Source: Ceratopteris richardii (Eukaryota > Streptophyta > Polypodiopsida > Polypodiales > Pteridaceae). From it: 64,000 bases of DNA. How positions within the stretch are numbered: the stretch's first letter is position 1; each line of letters starts with the position of its first letter. The position numbers and the translations under genes were made by a program. The notes below the pieces were generated by a model. It was not told where the DNA came from. It did not search any database and saw only the letters and a list, made by a program, of their open reading frames with translations. The DNA lies in contig CM035408.1 in assembly GCA_020310875.1 (NCBI GenBank), forward strand, positions 142,612,407 through 142,676,406, written 5' to 3'. Shown one piece after another: positions 54,411-64,000 of this stretch.

Positions 54411-55706
54411 TCTTTGTGGCAGAATTCGAAGAAAAAGAATGAGAAATGTATCAAAAAAGACAAAAAACCACCACTATTGGATACCAGTATCATACAAGAG
54501 AAGTAAAAAGCTCTCTCTACAACGTCATCCCATAACTCTCTCTCGTGAAAAGCTTGAGCAATGACTACGCGTGTAAGTTTTTGATGCAGCTGCTAGGGGT
54601 GAGCGGGAAGGGGGGGGGGATACAAGAGTTACAGGACACTCTCTCTCTCTCTCTGCATCCCATCCATAAGCAATATTGTCAAACGGATAGAAACAGAGCT
54701 TGTCACGGAGATGGTGAAGCAGGAGTACTTGCATGAGCGTCTGGTTGATACAATGCATGTAATGAATATAGAAGTTCATCGAATCTCTCTCTCTCTCTCT
54801 TTCTCTCTTGTACGCACCTGCAGACAGAGGAGCATTAGAAAAGAAAAACACATTTCTTAATACATATATATACATACATAGGAACCTATGTGCGCATGCA
54901 CTCAACTAGATAACTAAGACATATACCTACTTAACTAATACACATCACATGCACTATGCATTTACTAGTTAACTAGTACACACACTTAGTTAATTAACAC
55001 ACATAACTTCACTTATGCACACGTAAAATTTAGTTAGTATTCTAATAAAATATTTTCATAAAAAAACAATAAAATAACTATTAATTTATTAAGTTATTTA
55101 ATGTATATGTTATAATTAATAATTATTATAATTAGTCATTGATAATTATTTAATTAGCCATTTAGTTATTTATCATAGTTATTTAATAGTTATTTTTAAT
55201 AATTATTTAATAACTTAATTAAATATATGTTAATCACGAAGTGATAAAGGTTTATAAGCACAAATTTACACATGGGTTTAAAAAAGGACTTAGGATAAAG
55301 TAACTATTTTAAATTGATAATCTAAGGTAAATAATCACATAGGTTAATTATAGGGTAGGATGATTTTACTATGAAAAATAAATAGGTATATTCAAAAAGT
55401 AAGTATACATATGGTTCTTGAACTTACCTATAGGCAAACTCATAGGAACAAATTCTTATACTCTCAAAGTTTTCTTGTTCATCAAAGGAGGCAAGCAACT
55501 ATAAACTTGAGGCTTTTAGATAAGAAGATCTTTGTTCAGTCCAGCTCCTCATGATTTTTATTGCCTGCAGGTACTAAGAGAGAAACATCAGTCATTTTAA
55601 ATCAATACATTAAAATTTTTGTGAGGGAGATATCATTTAATCGACTATAAAGCAAAATATTTTTATTTTTCCATATGACAACTCGAGTGAGGAAATCCTT
55701 CCGACA

Positions 55707-55722
55707 TCTGCCCCCACCAAAC
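55707..55722 (-). promoter_or_regulatory. Gypsy polypurine tract
   Basis: The minus strand reads GTTTGGTGGGGGCAGA directly before the LTR start TGTCGGAAGG. Identical in the inner element at 10652-10667. Confidence 0.9.
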
Positions 55723-56667
55723 TTGCACATCACCCTCGATGGGCCAACCTGTAGTTCAATAGGAAGCAGTATCAAATTCTTTTGAAAAATATATTTTTTT
55801 GAACTATTTTATTCAAGATTATGTAAAATATGCTCCTAAAGGTAAGTACATTTTCTGATAGTTAAGAAAAACCTTTTTAAAATTATGCAAACTTGAATCA
55901 TAAACGTTTTCGTTCAATGCATGAAATTGAAAACAAGTTTTAGAAAGTCCCATAGAAATCAAGCAGACAGTTATGGTACTTGCTCTTCTATTAACCCATT
56001 CAAAAGTAATAAATATTGTATATAAATGGTCTATCCCTCATTCCCTAGCCACTCGCCATAAGATGCATCTAACTAATTCCTCTATAGCATAAATCCGCCT
56101 CATAATGCCTGTATAGAATTTCAGAAGTGGTTTCAAGACCACAACAGAATCATGATAACTTTTTTCTTTTCTTTTCTTTTCTTTCTTTTTCTTTTTCTTT
56201 TTTAATTTTCTTTTTCTCATCTTGCAGTAGCCATTAATATACTGCTTGATATTCTCATTTTTCTCTTTTCTTAATTTTTCTTTGCAACTTTTTTGTTTAA
56301 GGGGAAAGGCTTAACCCCTATTCAGAGCAGAGGTTCTAGAGGAATGCTAAAGTGGGAACTAGGATCTCATTAGCTAAATGGTTTGGAAGTTAAGGAAGTC
56401 TACCTATATAAAATAAACTTACTTCTTACTAGGAGTCGTAAGTCAAGTGTTCCCTCTCCTATCCTTATGAAAGCCATAGGGTCTCTAATTCTTATCCTCT
56501 CTTCATACACATCCCTACTTCAGTTTTAAATTCATTGTTTCATAATTTTAAAAATCTTCCTTTCCTATCAGAAGGATGTACATATCTATACATGAAATGC
56601 ATCAATAAAAAATCATATTAACAACTAATAAATAAGTAAAGTTTAGAACTCTTTCACCTGATCATTT
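55723..56667 (-). other. Gypsy 3' spacer between integrase and polypurine tract
   Basis: Non-coding. Its polypurine-proximal 110 bp match the inner element at 10562-10650. A TTTTC-rich run lies at 56158-56220. Confidence 0.7.
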
Positions 56668-57930
56668 TTATTCTTCTTCATCGTCGTCCTCCAAGAAGTC
56701 TTCGCCCAATTCAAATTTACTGCTTTCTCTTCTTCTAAACAGCTTTATTCTTTTCCCTGCAATCAGATTCTTTAGCATAGAACCATCAAATTCACGTAAT
56801 TTATATGTACCTGATTCATAAACTGAAACAACAACATAAGGTCTGAACCAACGTTTAGTTAGTTTCCGACGTGCATCGTATTGAGTATCAAACGTACTAT
56901 CATATACAAACATCCAATCTAAATTCATCCAATTAATTATCTGAGTATGAATGGGAAATAATGGTTTTTGACAGTACATGAGTTCAGCTGGCATAAAACC
57001 AGTTGTTCTCGTGTACGTCATGCGATCAGCCCAAAGAGCAAATGGGAGATATTTTGGCCATTGACCAATATCTCCGTGGCAAGCCTTTGAAATAGCCTTC
57101 ACTATGGAAGGATGTCCTCGTTCTATTTTACCATTTGCTTCTGGGTTATAGGCAGTCGTAAGAGACAATCGAATCCCATGTTGTGCAAAGAATTCTCTCG
57201 CCTCTCTCGCATCTAACTCACCTCTATCCGCTACTACTTTTTCTATATATCCAAATCTGGATAATACTTCTTCTAAAAGGAATACGCATAGATTATAAGT
57301 AGTATTGGAACGAAGCGCTCTACCTTCGACGTGATTTGTCAAATCCTCTCGCGCAAGAACGATGTATCTCATACCATCACTGCTTTTAGGCATGGTCACA
57401 AGGTCAACTACCCACTTGTAATGAATACAAGGTGGATAGGTCGGATGAAGGGGATCTCTATGCTTGACAGAGGAGTGTAACTGGCACGTACTACAAGTGC
57501 TTACAAATTCTTTAACAGTTACATACATCCTCGGCCACCAGTAGCTTTCCCTAATCTTTTCATACGTAGCTACAAAGCCTTTATGACCAGCCCAAAGGCT
57601 TTCGTGCATCTCTTGCATAACTTGCACTTGAAAGACCTTCAAACCTAGTACTCTTTGAGGGTTTCTAACCTTTCCTCTAGCATGTCTCCAAAGATATCCA
57701 TCTTTCAAGAAGAAGTTGAAAGACTTCTTCCTGATGTTCCGGAATTGATTTGAAGACCAGCTTGGGGAAGGCTGAAATGAACTCAGATAGTTTCCTATAT
57801 CTCGCCACTCTCCTTTATAATCGCACTCTCTAAATCTTTCATATGTATAGGTAGATGTTTTATAATTTATTAAATTAATATGATTATTTAATGCTTCAAT
57901 ATCATTGTCAAATTTTGCTCTTGAAAGCAT
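56668..57930 (-). CDS. Gypsy RNase H tail and integrase (420 aa)
   Basis: The frame begins in the tail of RNase H (Asp-Met-Leu-Ser-Arg-Ala), so its Met is not a true start; it is the continuation of the upstream gag-pol frame after a one-base shift. The integrase zinc region has H109, H116, C146 and C149. The catalytic triad D176, D235, E270 has the expected 35-residue D-E spacing. A C-terminal block, Arg-Trp-Phe-Arg-Pro-Tyr-Val-Val then Gly-Thr-Tyr-Lys-Leu-Arg-Glu-Phe-Asp-Gly, resembles the usual post-integrase domain but follows the core after a short linker, suggesting another small deletion near residues 335-350. It ends in an acidic tail. It would insert the cDNA into chromosomes. Confidence 0.88.
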   Translation of the reverse strand: MLSRAKFDNDIEALNNHINLINYKTSTYTYERFRECDYKGEWRDIGNYLSSFQPSPSWSSNQFRNIRKKSFNFFLKDGYLWRHARGKVRNPQRVLGLKVFQVQVMQEMHESLWAGHKGFVATYEKIRESYWWPRMYVTVKEFVSTCSTCQLHSSVKHRDPLHPTYPPCIHYKWVVDLVTMPKSSDGMRYIVLAREDLTNHVEGRALRSNTTYNLCVFLLEEVLSRFGYIEKVVADRGELDAREAREFFAQHGIRLSLTTAYNPEANGKIERGHPSIVKAISKACHGDIGQWPKYLPFALWADRMTYTRTTGFMPAELMYCQKPLFPIHTQIINWMNLDWMFVYDSTFDTQYDARRKLTKRWFRPYVVVSVYESGTYKLREFDGSMLKNLIAGKRIKLFRRRESSKFELGEDFLEDDDEEE

Positions 57931-57949
57931 ATCAGCGATAGTGTTATGT

Positions 57950-60900
57950 TTACCGGCTATATGTACAAAAAGCAGGATTAATGAATTTAATATAGGCTAT
58001 CCATCGAAGCATGGCTATATCCGGAGATGAACAATTAGCTATTAAACCTATTAATGGAAGACAATCGGTCTCTACTATTACATTAGCTCCTATAAAGTAT
58101 TCTCTATCTGTTTTTAATGCTGTAACTAATCCCCACAGTTCTCTTTTAATTTGCGGGTAATTCTTTTGAGTATCATGAAGAATCTTTGCTCCAAAGCGAA
58201 CTGCGTACCTTTGTTCCTTCTCATCATCCTGCCCAATGACCCAGCCTATACCAATAGGACTAGTGTCAACGGTTAGGATTACAGGCTTATTTCCTGTATA
58301 GTCAATACGTTTCAAAATAGGAGCATTGATAAGCAATTGCTTTAGACGTCTCATAATTCTAGAATGTTCATCAGTCCAAAAGAATTTCTTTCTTTTTCTT
58401 AATAAATAATAAAGCGGATTTGCTACATGAGCAAAGTGAGGGATCCAGATGACATAGAAAACACATGCACCTAAGAATCTCCTTACTTCACTTACATTGC
58501 GACATCTCTCAGAAATCCTACTAATGGCATCAACTTTTGCTGGATAGAGTCTACGACCATAATGGCCACATAAATGCCCAACTATTAGCACTTCATTAAC
58601 ACCAAAAGTTGATTTCTCTAGGGAGAAAGTTAGTCCAACCTCTTCAAATCTTTCAAATATCTTTTCACAATCTGAAATATGGCTGGAAACAAACTTTCTA
58701 CAACCAGATGAATCTAAAATTTCATCCTTTTCTTCCTCCACACATCCTTTTATTGGAATATCATCAATAAAAGGCATCGTCACTTTTGGGATAAAGTCAT
58801 GTAGGACCAGATTCATAGCATTCATCATGTGTGCCACAGAATTCGTGGCTCCTTGTGGTAAAGTACACATACGTACTAAACCCAAAGGAGTCTTCATCGT
58901 GGTCACATCTCGACTCTCAATTGCTAATTGAAACTGATCATACTCTGAATACAGAAACAAAATGCCAGAGCCATTGTCAGCTGTTCTCATCCGCCAACCG
59001 TGCTCTTTATCAATCGTCCATCTAAATTTGTCAAAGAACTTTTTTGAAATCACGTTTATCTCTGACCCTGAATCAATGAGAGCCAAAGATAAACAAGAAT
59101 CTTTCTCATCTCCAATTCTAATCTTCACTTCTGGTGTGCCTCTTGCCCAGAAGGTAGAATTGAATTTACTCTCACTCTTTAACATTTCTTCATCAGGTTG
59201 TATGGGTCCTAGAAAATTTCTATTTACACTACCCGTTGTAAATTCTTCATCATCCTCATAGTCACTTTCTCTTAATGTAACTACATCATTCATAGCTAGG
59301 GTTTCTTCTGCCACGTCTTGCATATCCTCGTCTTGTGGCAAAGGAAAGCGTCTTCTTCTAATAAGTCGAATAAAACTGTCCTTGAACTTTGGTTTCGCTA
59401 TGGAAAACACTTGCTCAAGTGACATCGTTACTTGACTTTTTAGAAGAATGTCATTTAAAATCTCCCTAGCATCATTTTTCTTTTCGAGCTCAGAAATCAT
59501 AATAGCACGTGGAGCTCTTCTACCTTTCTTCTTCCCTTTTTCTTCATTTTGCTTATGATCCTCTTTATTTTCAGGTTTAGAAGTTTCCAATTTCTTTTGT
59601 TCTTCTTTCGATTGAACATTTTCATCGGTCGGCTTTTTGCCTTCCTTTATCATTTTTCTCTTTTCTTCTTGAGATAAATTTGATTCATCAAACTGAACTT
59701 TTTTATCAATTTTCTTTTCATCTTCTCTTGTTTGTCTCCTAGTTATCCTCCTATCACCTTCTTCTACATCATCCTGTTGATCTTCTCGTCTCCGTTTTTC
59801 CTCAACATTAGCAATGTGAGAAAAGACAGAAGATTGATCTACAGGAGATTTCCATGAAGTCTTGTACATTATCTCGTCTCTAGCTCGTACCAGTGCCTCT
59901 ATCGAATATGGATTTTGGTTAGGCGTTGAAGAAGGCCTATCCTCGACCGGCTCTAGTCTTGCAGCCGAAGTACTGACAGTTGCATCTGATACTGTTAAAT
60001 TTTCATAAAGCTTTTTCATTCCGCCTTTGCCCCAATTGACAGACAAAGGAAGACGAGACCTAAAGTCACATAGTCTTCTATCTATTTCTACAACTAATTG
60101 ATTCGCCTTAGCACTTTTTAACTCTTCACAAGCAAATGATGCATACTCCAGACTGTCACACCAAACACAGCGCTTCATGCCAGTCCCTCTTTTCTCATTA
60201 GTTCTTTGAAAGGGTGGCTGTACAGCAAACTGAGAAGCTTGCTGTGGTACCGGCTGAAAGACTGGTTGTGGTGGAACATACTGAGGCATAACTTGTTGAT
60301 TAGGCGGTGCTTGCCCTGCACCACTACTACTAGCCCCTGGATCGTTAAATCTCATGGAGTAAACTTGTTTATTTAAATTAGCAACCTCTTTTGAAAGAGA
60401 TGCTTGCATGTTCATAACATTTTCCATTTGCTTACATAGAATATCTAGTTGAAATTCTATGGGAGCTTTAGTAGCAGTTGTATTATTAGCCGTAGTCATA
60501 GTAGCAGGCATTGGCATGTCAACTTGGCTTATAGCAGGAGTCTCTCTAGGCTGCGAAGCATTAGGTTTAGCATACAAAATTGTTTGCCTTTGCTTCATTT
60601 GAGCAACAACCTCTATCTCTTTTTTGACTTTCTCCCAGTCATCAGTTAGCCCATACCTTTTTCCTGGCTCCTCTATTCGTCTTTCAATTTCAGCCCTATC
60701 TTCTGGATTAAGTATCTTAAGAAAATATATAATTACATCTGGATTAATAGCATTTCTGTCATCTTCAAGAAGTTGAGCCAGACGTCTCATAAAATCACCG
60801 TGAAGATGAGTTAAAGACTCATTGCTCTTAACAATGTTTAACCAACGCAGAAATCCTTCACGACTGTGCTGGCTAAAATCTTCGAGGTAGAACATTTTAT

Positions 60901-61156
60901 GAAGTTCCTTTCTAAATTCCTCCCAAGGTTTTTCAGCGTGTTCTTGTATAGATTCTAGAATTGAACTAGAAACTACACGTCCAAAGTATTTCACTAGCAC
61001 ATCTTCAGGTAATCCCTGGATTTGCACTTGCTCCTCAAATGCATCCAGGTATTCTGTAATGTTTAGTCTGGTAAATTTTCCTTTCTCTTTTAGAATAGCT
61101 TGGACTGTACGTGACCCTTGCTTTTCTATCATCATGTTCCTAAACATCTCCTCCAT
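57950..61156 (-). CDS. Gypsy Gag-protease-RT-RNase H frame (1068 aa)
   Basis: Residues 1-200 are retrotransposon gag. Then comes a Gln/Pro-rich stretch and a Cys cluster C330, C333, C343 that is not a standard knuckle. Residues 470-560 are strongly charged Lys/Glu. Protease active site is D695-S696-G697. Only about 40 residues later the RT palm appears (Glu-Tyr-Asp-Gln-Phe-Gln, then Leu-Pro-Gln-Gly-Ala-Thr-Asn-Ser), with the catalytic box Phe-Ile-Asp-Asp at 796-799. RNase H has D964, E1006 and D1031. The end of the protease and the RT fingers seem deleted in frame, and the motif A Asp position reads Phe734. The frame stops at 57950 by a shift in a five-T run and continues in the next frame. 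Confidence 0.9.
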   Translation of the reverse strand: MEEMFRNMMIEKQGSRTVQAILKEKGKFTRLNITEYLDAFEEQVQIQGLPEDVLVKYFGRVVSSSILESIQEHAEKPWEEFRKELHKMFYLEDFSQHSREGFLRWLNIVKSNESLTHLHGDFMRRLAQLLEDDRNAINPDVIIYFLKILNPEDRAEIERRIEEPGKRYGLTDDWEKVKKEIEVVAQMKQRQTILYAKPNASQPRETPAISQVDMPMPATMTTANNTTATKAPIEFQLDILCKQMENVMNMQASLSKEVANLNKQVYSMRFNDPGASSSGAGQAPPNQQVMPQYVPPQPVFQPVPQQASQFAVQPPFQRTNEKRGTGMKRCVWCDSLEYASFACEELKSAKANQLVVEIDRRLCDFRSRLPLSVNWGKGGMKKLYENLTVSDATVSTSAARLEPVEDRPSSTPNQNPYSIEALVRARDEIMYKTSWKSPVDQSSVFSHIANVEEKRRREDQQDDVEEGDRRITRRQTREDEKKIDKKVQFDESNLSQEEKRKMIKEGKKPTDENVQSKEEQKKLETSKPENKEDHKQNEEKGKKKGRRAPRAIMISELEKKNDAREILNDILLKSQVTMSLEQVFSIAKPKFKDSFIRLIRRRRFPLPQDEDMQDVAEETLAMNDVVTLRESDYEDDEEFTTGSVNRNFLGPIQPDEEMLKSESKFNSTFWARGTPEVKIRIGDEKDSCLSLALIDSGSEINVISKKFFDKFRWTIDKEHGWRMRTADNGSGILFLYSEYDQFQLAIESRDVTTMKTPLGLVRMCTLPQGATNSVAHMMNAMNLVLHDFIPKVTMPFIDDIPIKGCVEEEKDEILDSSGCRKFVSSHISDCEKIFERFEEVGLTFSLEKSTFGVNEVLIVGHLCGHYGRRLYPAKVDAISRISERCRNVSEVRRFLGACVFYVIWIPHFAHVANPLYYLLRKRKKFFWTDEHSRIMRRLKQLLINAPILKRIDYTGNKPVILTVDTSPIGIGWVIGQDDEKEQRYAVRFGAKILHDTQKNYPQIKRELWGLVTALKTDREYFIGANVIVETDCLPLIGLIANCSSPDIAMLRWIAYIKFINPAFCTYSR

Positions 61157-62055
61157 CTTGCGTTCTTGATAACGTTTCGAATAGAGAAGAAGTTCCCTAA
61201 TAGCCGAATCTAATTGCTCTCTAAATTGTCTAAATCTATCACTAGTTGATAAAGCCAGGGATGGCTTTACCCTAGTCCTAGGCTTTACTAATTCTAATTT
61301 TCTCTTTTCAAAAGTAATTTTGATTTCAAAAACCTAAATTTATCTCTTATATTAAAAAAAAACCTAATAAAGTAGTTTTTATAAATTTTCTTGATTTAAG
61401 TCTTTTAGTTTAATATTAATTTTCTTTTAAAATAATTTGTTTGGGAAAATTAAAGCATTAACTATAAATCAAAAGTAACCTAAATTTAAACTATTTTTCT
61501 GCTAAAAGATTTTCTTTTTATGCAATGAAAATAAAGCAAACAATCTTTCTTTTTCAAAACTTAAAATCTTTTCTTTTTGATGATGCAAAAATAATGGCTT
61601 TTCCTAAAATGCAGATATTTAAATACTTTAAGTAAAAACTATATTTCCTAAATACAAAAGAAAAATTCAAATACTCTTTAAATGCTAATATGAAAGTGCT
61701 TAAATCCTAGTGTAGATGAAAACAACTTTTCTTTTTAAGTGATGTGCATAAACTAAAAACAAAGAACTTAAACTAAACACCTTACTTGATGATATCTTTG
61801 TTGAAGAGGTTCAAAAGTGAACGTTAAAACAATCTTAAACACAAAACTAAAATGACCATGAATATATCTTGATTCTCTTGAACGTTGAGGGGGGGGGGAT
61901 TTTGAAACGACGAAGCTCCACCAGTTGGAAATCCTTCTTCCACGGTTTTGTCACAGCTTTAATCTTCAATTTTTCTGCATACAAGAAGAAAATGAAATTA
62001 GAGATTTAAACCAAAACTGAAAATGTAACGTAAGTCCTAGGCACACTATCGTCAT
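61157..62055 (-). other. Gypsy leader between PBS and gag
   Basis: AT-rich, about 900 bp, no open frame of note. A nine-G run lies at about 61890. It probably contains the packaging signal, which is inference from position. Confidence 0.6.
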
Positions 62056-62075
62056 GCTTCACGTCGGGTTCACCA
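62056..62075 (-). promoter_or_regulatory. Gypsy primer-binding site, tRNA-Trp, 18 nt
   Basis: The minus strand reads TGGTGAACCCGACGTGAA, complementary to the last 18 nt of plant tRNA-Trp including CCA. Complementarity ends exactly before position 58 (next base G where T is expected). This is the normal PBS length, in contrast to the 40-nt version at 7076. Confidence 0.87.
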
Positions 62076-62266
62076 AAGCTGTCCTAGAGGGGTGTGAAGG
62101 GAGGTTGACGTTCATCTACAAGAATCGCGCTAACCTAACCATGTGACTGCACGCAGGGTGCTTCTAAGTATGCCTAGGGTCTTTGGTTGATTTTTCAGTT
62201 TAGGTGTGATAAAAACCTATATGTTTCTAATATATGGGAGTGTAAATTAAGAACTAATTATTTAGA

Positions 62267-62695
62267 CTAAGGACCGTAAGGACGAGCGTTTCTATAATGT
62301 TCTATAGCTTCTAATTGATAAGACATAACTAAGTTCTCGTTTGTAATTTTATCTTTAACAAAGTCAACTTCTTCGTTCTCAATTTGATTTGAGTTAGGTT
62401 TTCTAACTAAATTAGGTGGGAATAAGTCTTTCTTGTCCTCCGATTCTGGCAAAACTATGGTAATTAAAGGTAAAATTCTAGAAAGAAGACGATCGTAATC
62501 TAACGTGTGTAAAGTTTCATTAACTACTTTATCTTTAATAATTTCAACTTCTATATTTTCGTTATTATTTGAACTATCAATTGAAGACGGAAGCAATGTT
62601 CCTATTATTAAGTTTTCTAATTCTTGATTCTTAATATCAGAATCGTTTGTAGATACTAGTTTAGAACTACTTGTAGATCCTAGCTCTTTAGACAT
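62267..62695 (-). CDS. LTR-encoded ORF, 142 codons (5' LTR copy)
   Basis: Counterpart of 51954-52382 with the same ATG and stop. As this is the 5' LTR, the ORF would lie in the transcript only if transcription starts upstream of it in the LTR; transcribed from the 3' LTR it could be part of the 3' end. Visible differences from the other copy are few (Leu-Gly for Ile-Gly after Glu, Gln-Glu-Leu-Glu-Asn for Lys-Lys-Leu-Glu-Lys, Ser for Pro). Confidence 0.5.
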   Translation of the reverse strand: MSKELGSTSSSKLVSTNDSDIKNQELENLIIGTLLPSSIDSSNNNENIEVEIIKDKVVNETLHTLDYDRLLSRILPLITIVLPESEDKKDLFPPNLVRKPNSNQIENEEVDFVKDKITNENLVMSYQLEAIEHYRNARPYGP

Positions 62696-62763
62696 ACGAA
62701 ATAAAAAAGTAAAGATCTCAATTAATTTTCAGTGAAACAGTATGAAGAATTTCAAAATCAATC

Positions 62764-63054
62764 TTATTTAAGCCTATACAAATCTTTAATTATATCGAAA
62801 AGTGGAAGTGCTAGAAATCTTTTAGGATTTAAGCCTATACAATAGCTTATCTTAAGTGCTAATACAATTCTCTTAATAGATAATCCTATACAACTTAATA
62901 AACAATCTTCAAATATCGTAATTTTGTGATCTTGAAATCTCGTATGCTTGTGTTCTCGTATGCTCCTTTGTAATTTCTTCAATGACCTGCAGAGAGGAAC
63001 ATTAGAAAAAAACAAAAAACATAAGTATGCTTTTAGTAAATATGAAACACTCAT
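62764..63054 (-). CDS. Second shared LTR frame, 96 codons (doubtful)
   Basis: Counterpart of 52451-52741, open over the same length with a few substitutions. No family recognised. Confidence 0.25.
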   Translation of the reverse strand: MSVSYLLKAYLCFLFFSNVPLCRSLKKLQRSIREHKHTRFQDHKITIFEDCLLSCIGLSIKRIVLALKISYCIGLNPKRFLALPLFDIIKDLYRLK

Positions 63055-63396
63055 TTAATAATTTTATATTATAACTTAAACCTATACTAACACATGTATA
63101 CAAACATTTCTAACTTCATAACTTTAATGCTTATGCAAACTTCATTTTGCACACATGTTCATTTCTCTAACACTATCATAAACTCATAATTACTTATACA
63201 AACATTTACATGCATTCATTAACATCCAATATGTATGTACTTACTCTCATGCTTTTATTCATATATATGCATGCATATGATTAAACTCATAAGATTACAA
63301 ATCTACCTATATTGTGATAGATCTAATATAATAGACATGTAAACTCCATACATCTACTCATTGGGCTTTTCCCTCCGTATTCTTGCTAAATTCTCT

Positions 63397-63449
63397 GCCT
63401 CTCTCTCTCTCTCTTTCTCTTTCTCTCTCTCTCTCTTTCTCTTTTTCTC

Positions 63450-63492
<43 letters not shown>
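63397..63492. repeat. CT/GA microsatellite in Gypsy 5' LTR
   Basis: Same position in the LTR as 53078-53190 but with a different pattern of interruptions and length, so it has changed since insertion. Confidence 0.9.
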
Positions 63493-63493
<1 letters not shown>

Positions 63494-64000
63494 AGCGGTT
63501 GTTGCCTGCCTCTTTTTTATCACCATCCTACAGCGTGCAAGCCGCCTGCTTAACCTCTCTCTCCCTACATCTCTCTTTCTCTTTTTATTTATCTAACTTT
63601 ATCTCTGTAGTCCTTGCAAACATGAGAGAGATTATCTCTAATATTTTACATATAGCAGCGCAATTGGATGGAAAACTCAAGCATAGGAAATTATAAGATC
63701 ATTTAATGCAAACATCGATTTCGTCTTTCTACTCAAAACGTCAGCGGCTGGCAGGTGCCATCTGTTGCACTGTCAACATGTAGATAAAAGACATCAAAAC
63801 TATGAGATGCTATGCAATGCACTAAACTGAGACTTAAAGAAGAATTCGCCATATTGTGCATTGAACAAGCTTGTCCAATTCCAACCAGAGGTTCCTCTCT
63901 CGGCTTCATAGCCTCTCAAATCCAATTTCACAAGTCGTATTTAGATCCTAGCTAGAATAGTAAGCTCAATGACTGTAAAAAGAGATCGATAAAAAATCAC

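Larger units (their letters stand above)
51767..55706 (-). repeat. Gypsy element 3' LTR (3940 bp)
   Basis: On the minus strand it starts TGTCGGAAGGATTTCC at 55706 after the polypurine tract and ends CCCTCTACGACA at 51767. It carries the 142-codon ORF, CT/GA tracts, a second shared frame and an F-box/LRR fragment. Bases 51767-53690 match 62080-64000 closely. Confidence 0.92.
51767..64000 (-). mobile_element. Ty3/gypsy element with giant LTRs (5' LTR runs off window)
   Basis: Order on the minus strand: 5' LTR (from beyond 64000 to 62080), spacer GCTT, 18-nt tRNA-Trp PBS, 0.9-kb leader, gag-protease-RT-RNase H frame, integrase frame, 0.9-kb 3' spacer, polypurine tract, 3' LTR. Integrase lies after RNase H, which defines Ty3/gypsy. 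It is inserted in copia-9 gag, and the putative left flank is GGCAT. Internal deletions in pol suggest it cannot supply its own RT. Confidence 0.92.
62080..64000 (-). repeat. Gypsy 5' LTR (partial)
   Basis: Its end (plus strand TGTCCTAGAGG at 62080) is followed toward the gene by GCTT and the PBS. The 1921 bp present match 51767-53690 with few differences. The rest, including the LTR start, is outside the window. Confidence 0.92.

Noticed and set aside
56158-56220. TTTTC run as the Gypsy polypurine tract
   Set aside because: It is not next to the LTR. The true tract at 55707-55722 directly adjoins the LTR start and is shared with the inner element.

Overview
The window looks like repeat-rich nuclear DNA from a land plant with a large genome. 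Evidence: several Ty1/copia polyproteins, initiator-Met primer-binding sites of the TGGTATCAGAGC type usual for plant copia elements, a sequence matching the 3' half of plant tRNA-Trp, and a fragment of a plant F-box/LRR gene. A seed-free plant (fern, lycophyte or bryophyte) is possible, but I cannot fix the taxon. I found no intact host gene, CRISPR array, prokaryotic feature or complete RNA gene. Nearly everything is LTR retrotransposon, nested several layers deep.

Layout, left to right. 1-377 is a TATGTA microsatellite. 812-890 plus 21743-22306 is one LTR of a decayed minus-strand copia element (copia-1; body to 26543, other LTR 26544-27438). It was split by a 20.9-kb insertion (891-21742) flanked by the 5-bp duplication GCTGA. 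That insertion is a non-coding element with 1.6-kb LTRs ('outer element'). Its own 5' LTR is interrupted by about 14.7 kb (1093-15814) of a non-coding relative of the Gypsy element at the right end of the window. The inner block contains two abutting palindromes: 1093-7709, with about 3.3-kb arms, and 7710-10561, with mirrored minisatellites. It also holds a 40-nt tRNA-Trp complement as primer-binding site and a very long 3' LTR (10668-15814) with two roughly 310-350 bp GA tracts and a dense field of TGCATG motifs.

27439-30636 is a broken plus-strand copia (copia-2) carrying a solo LTR with an AGGTA duplication. 30890-31200 is a minus-strand gag relic, and 32306-32373 is a 5S-rRNA-like fragment. 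32822-47080 holds two related decayed plus-strand copia copies (copia-4 and copia-5). Into the first is inserted a full-length, apparently young minus-strand copia (copia-3, 35431-41986): 1033-bp LTRs with one visible difference, AGATT duplications and an intact 1410-aa polyprotein. Further copia scraps lie at 47087-49565. 50204-51766 is the 5' LTR and gag of another copia (copia-9), cut by the Gypsy element.

51767-64000 is a minus-strand Ty3/gypsy element with 3.94-kb LTRs; its 5' LTR runs off the window. It encodes a 1068-aa gag-protease-RT-RNase H frame and a 420-aa RNase H tail/integrase frame, separated by a one-base shift. The protease-RT junction looks internally deleted. Its LTRs contain a conserved 142-codon ORF and, at least in the complete copy, a captured F-box/LRR gene fragment. 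The inner block at 1093-15814 shares its LTR termini, polypurine tract and LTR ORF, so it looks like a non-autonomous relative.
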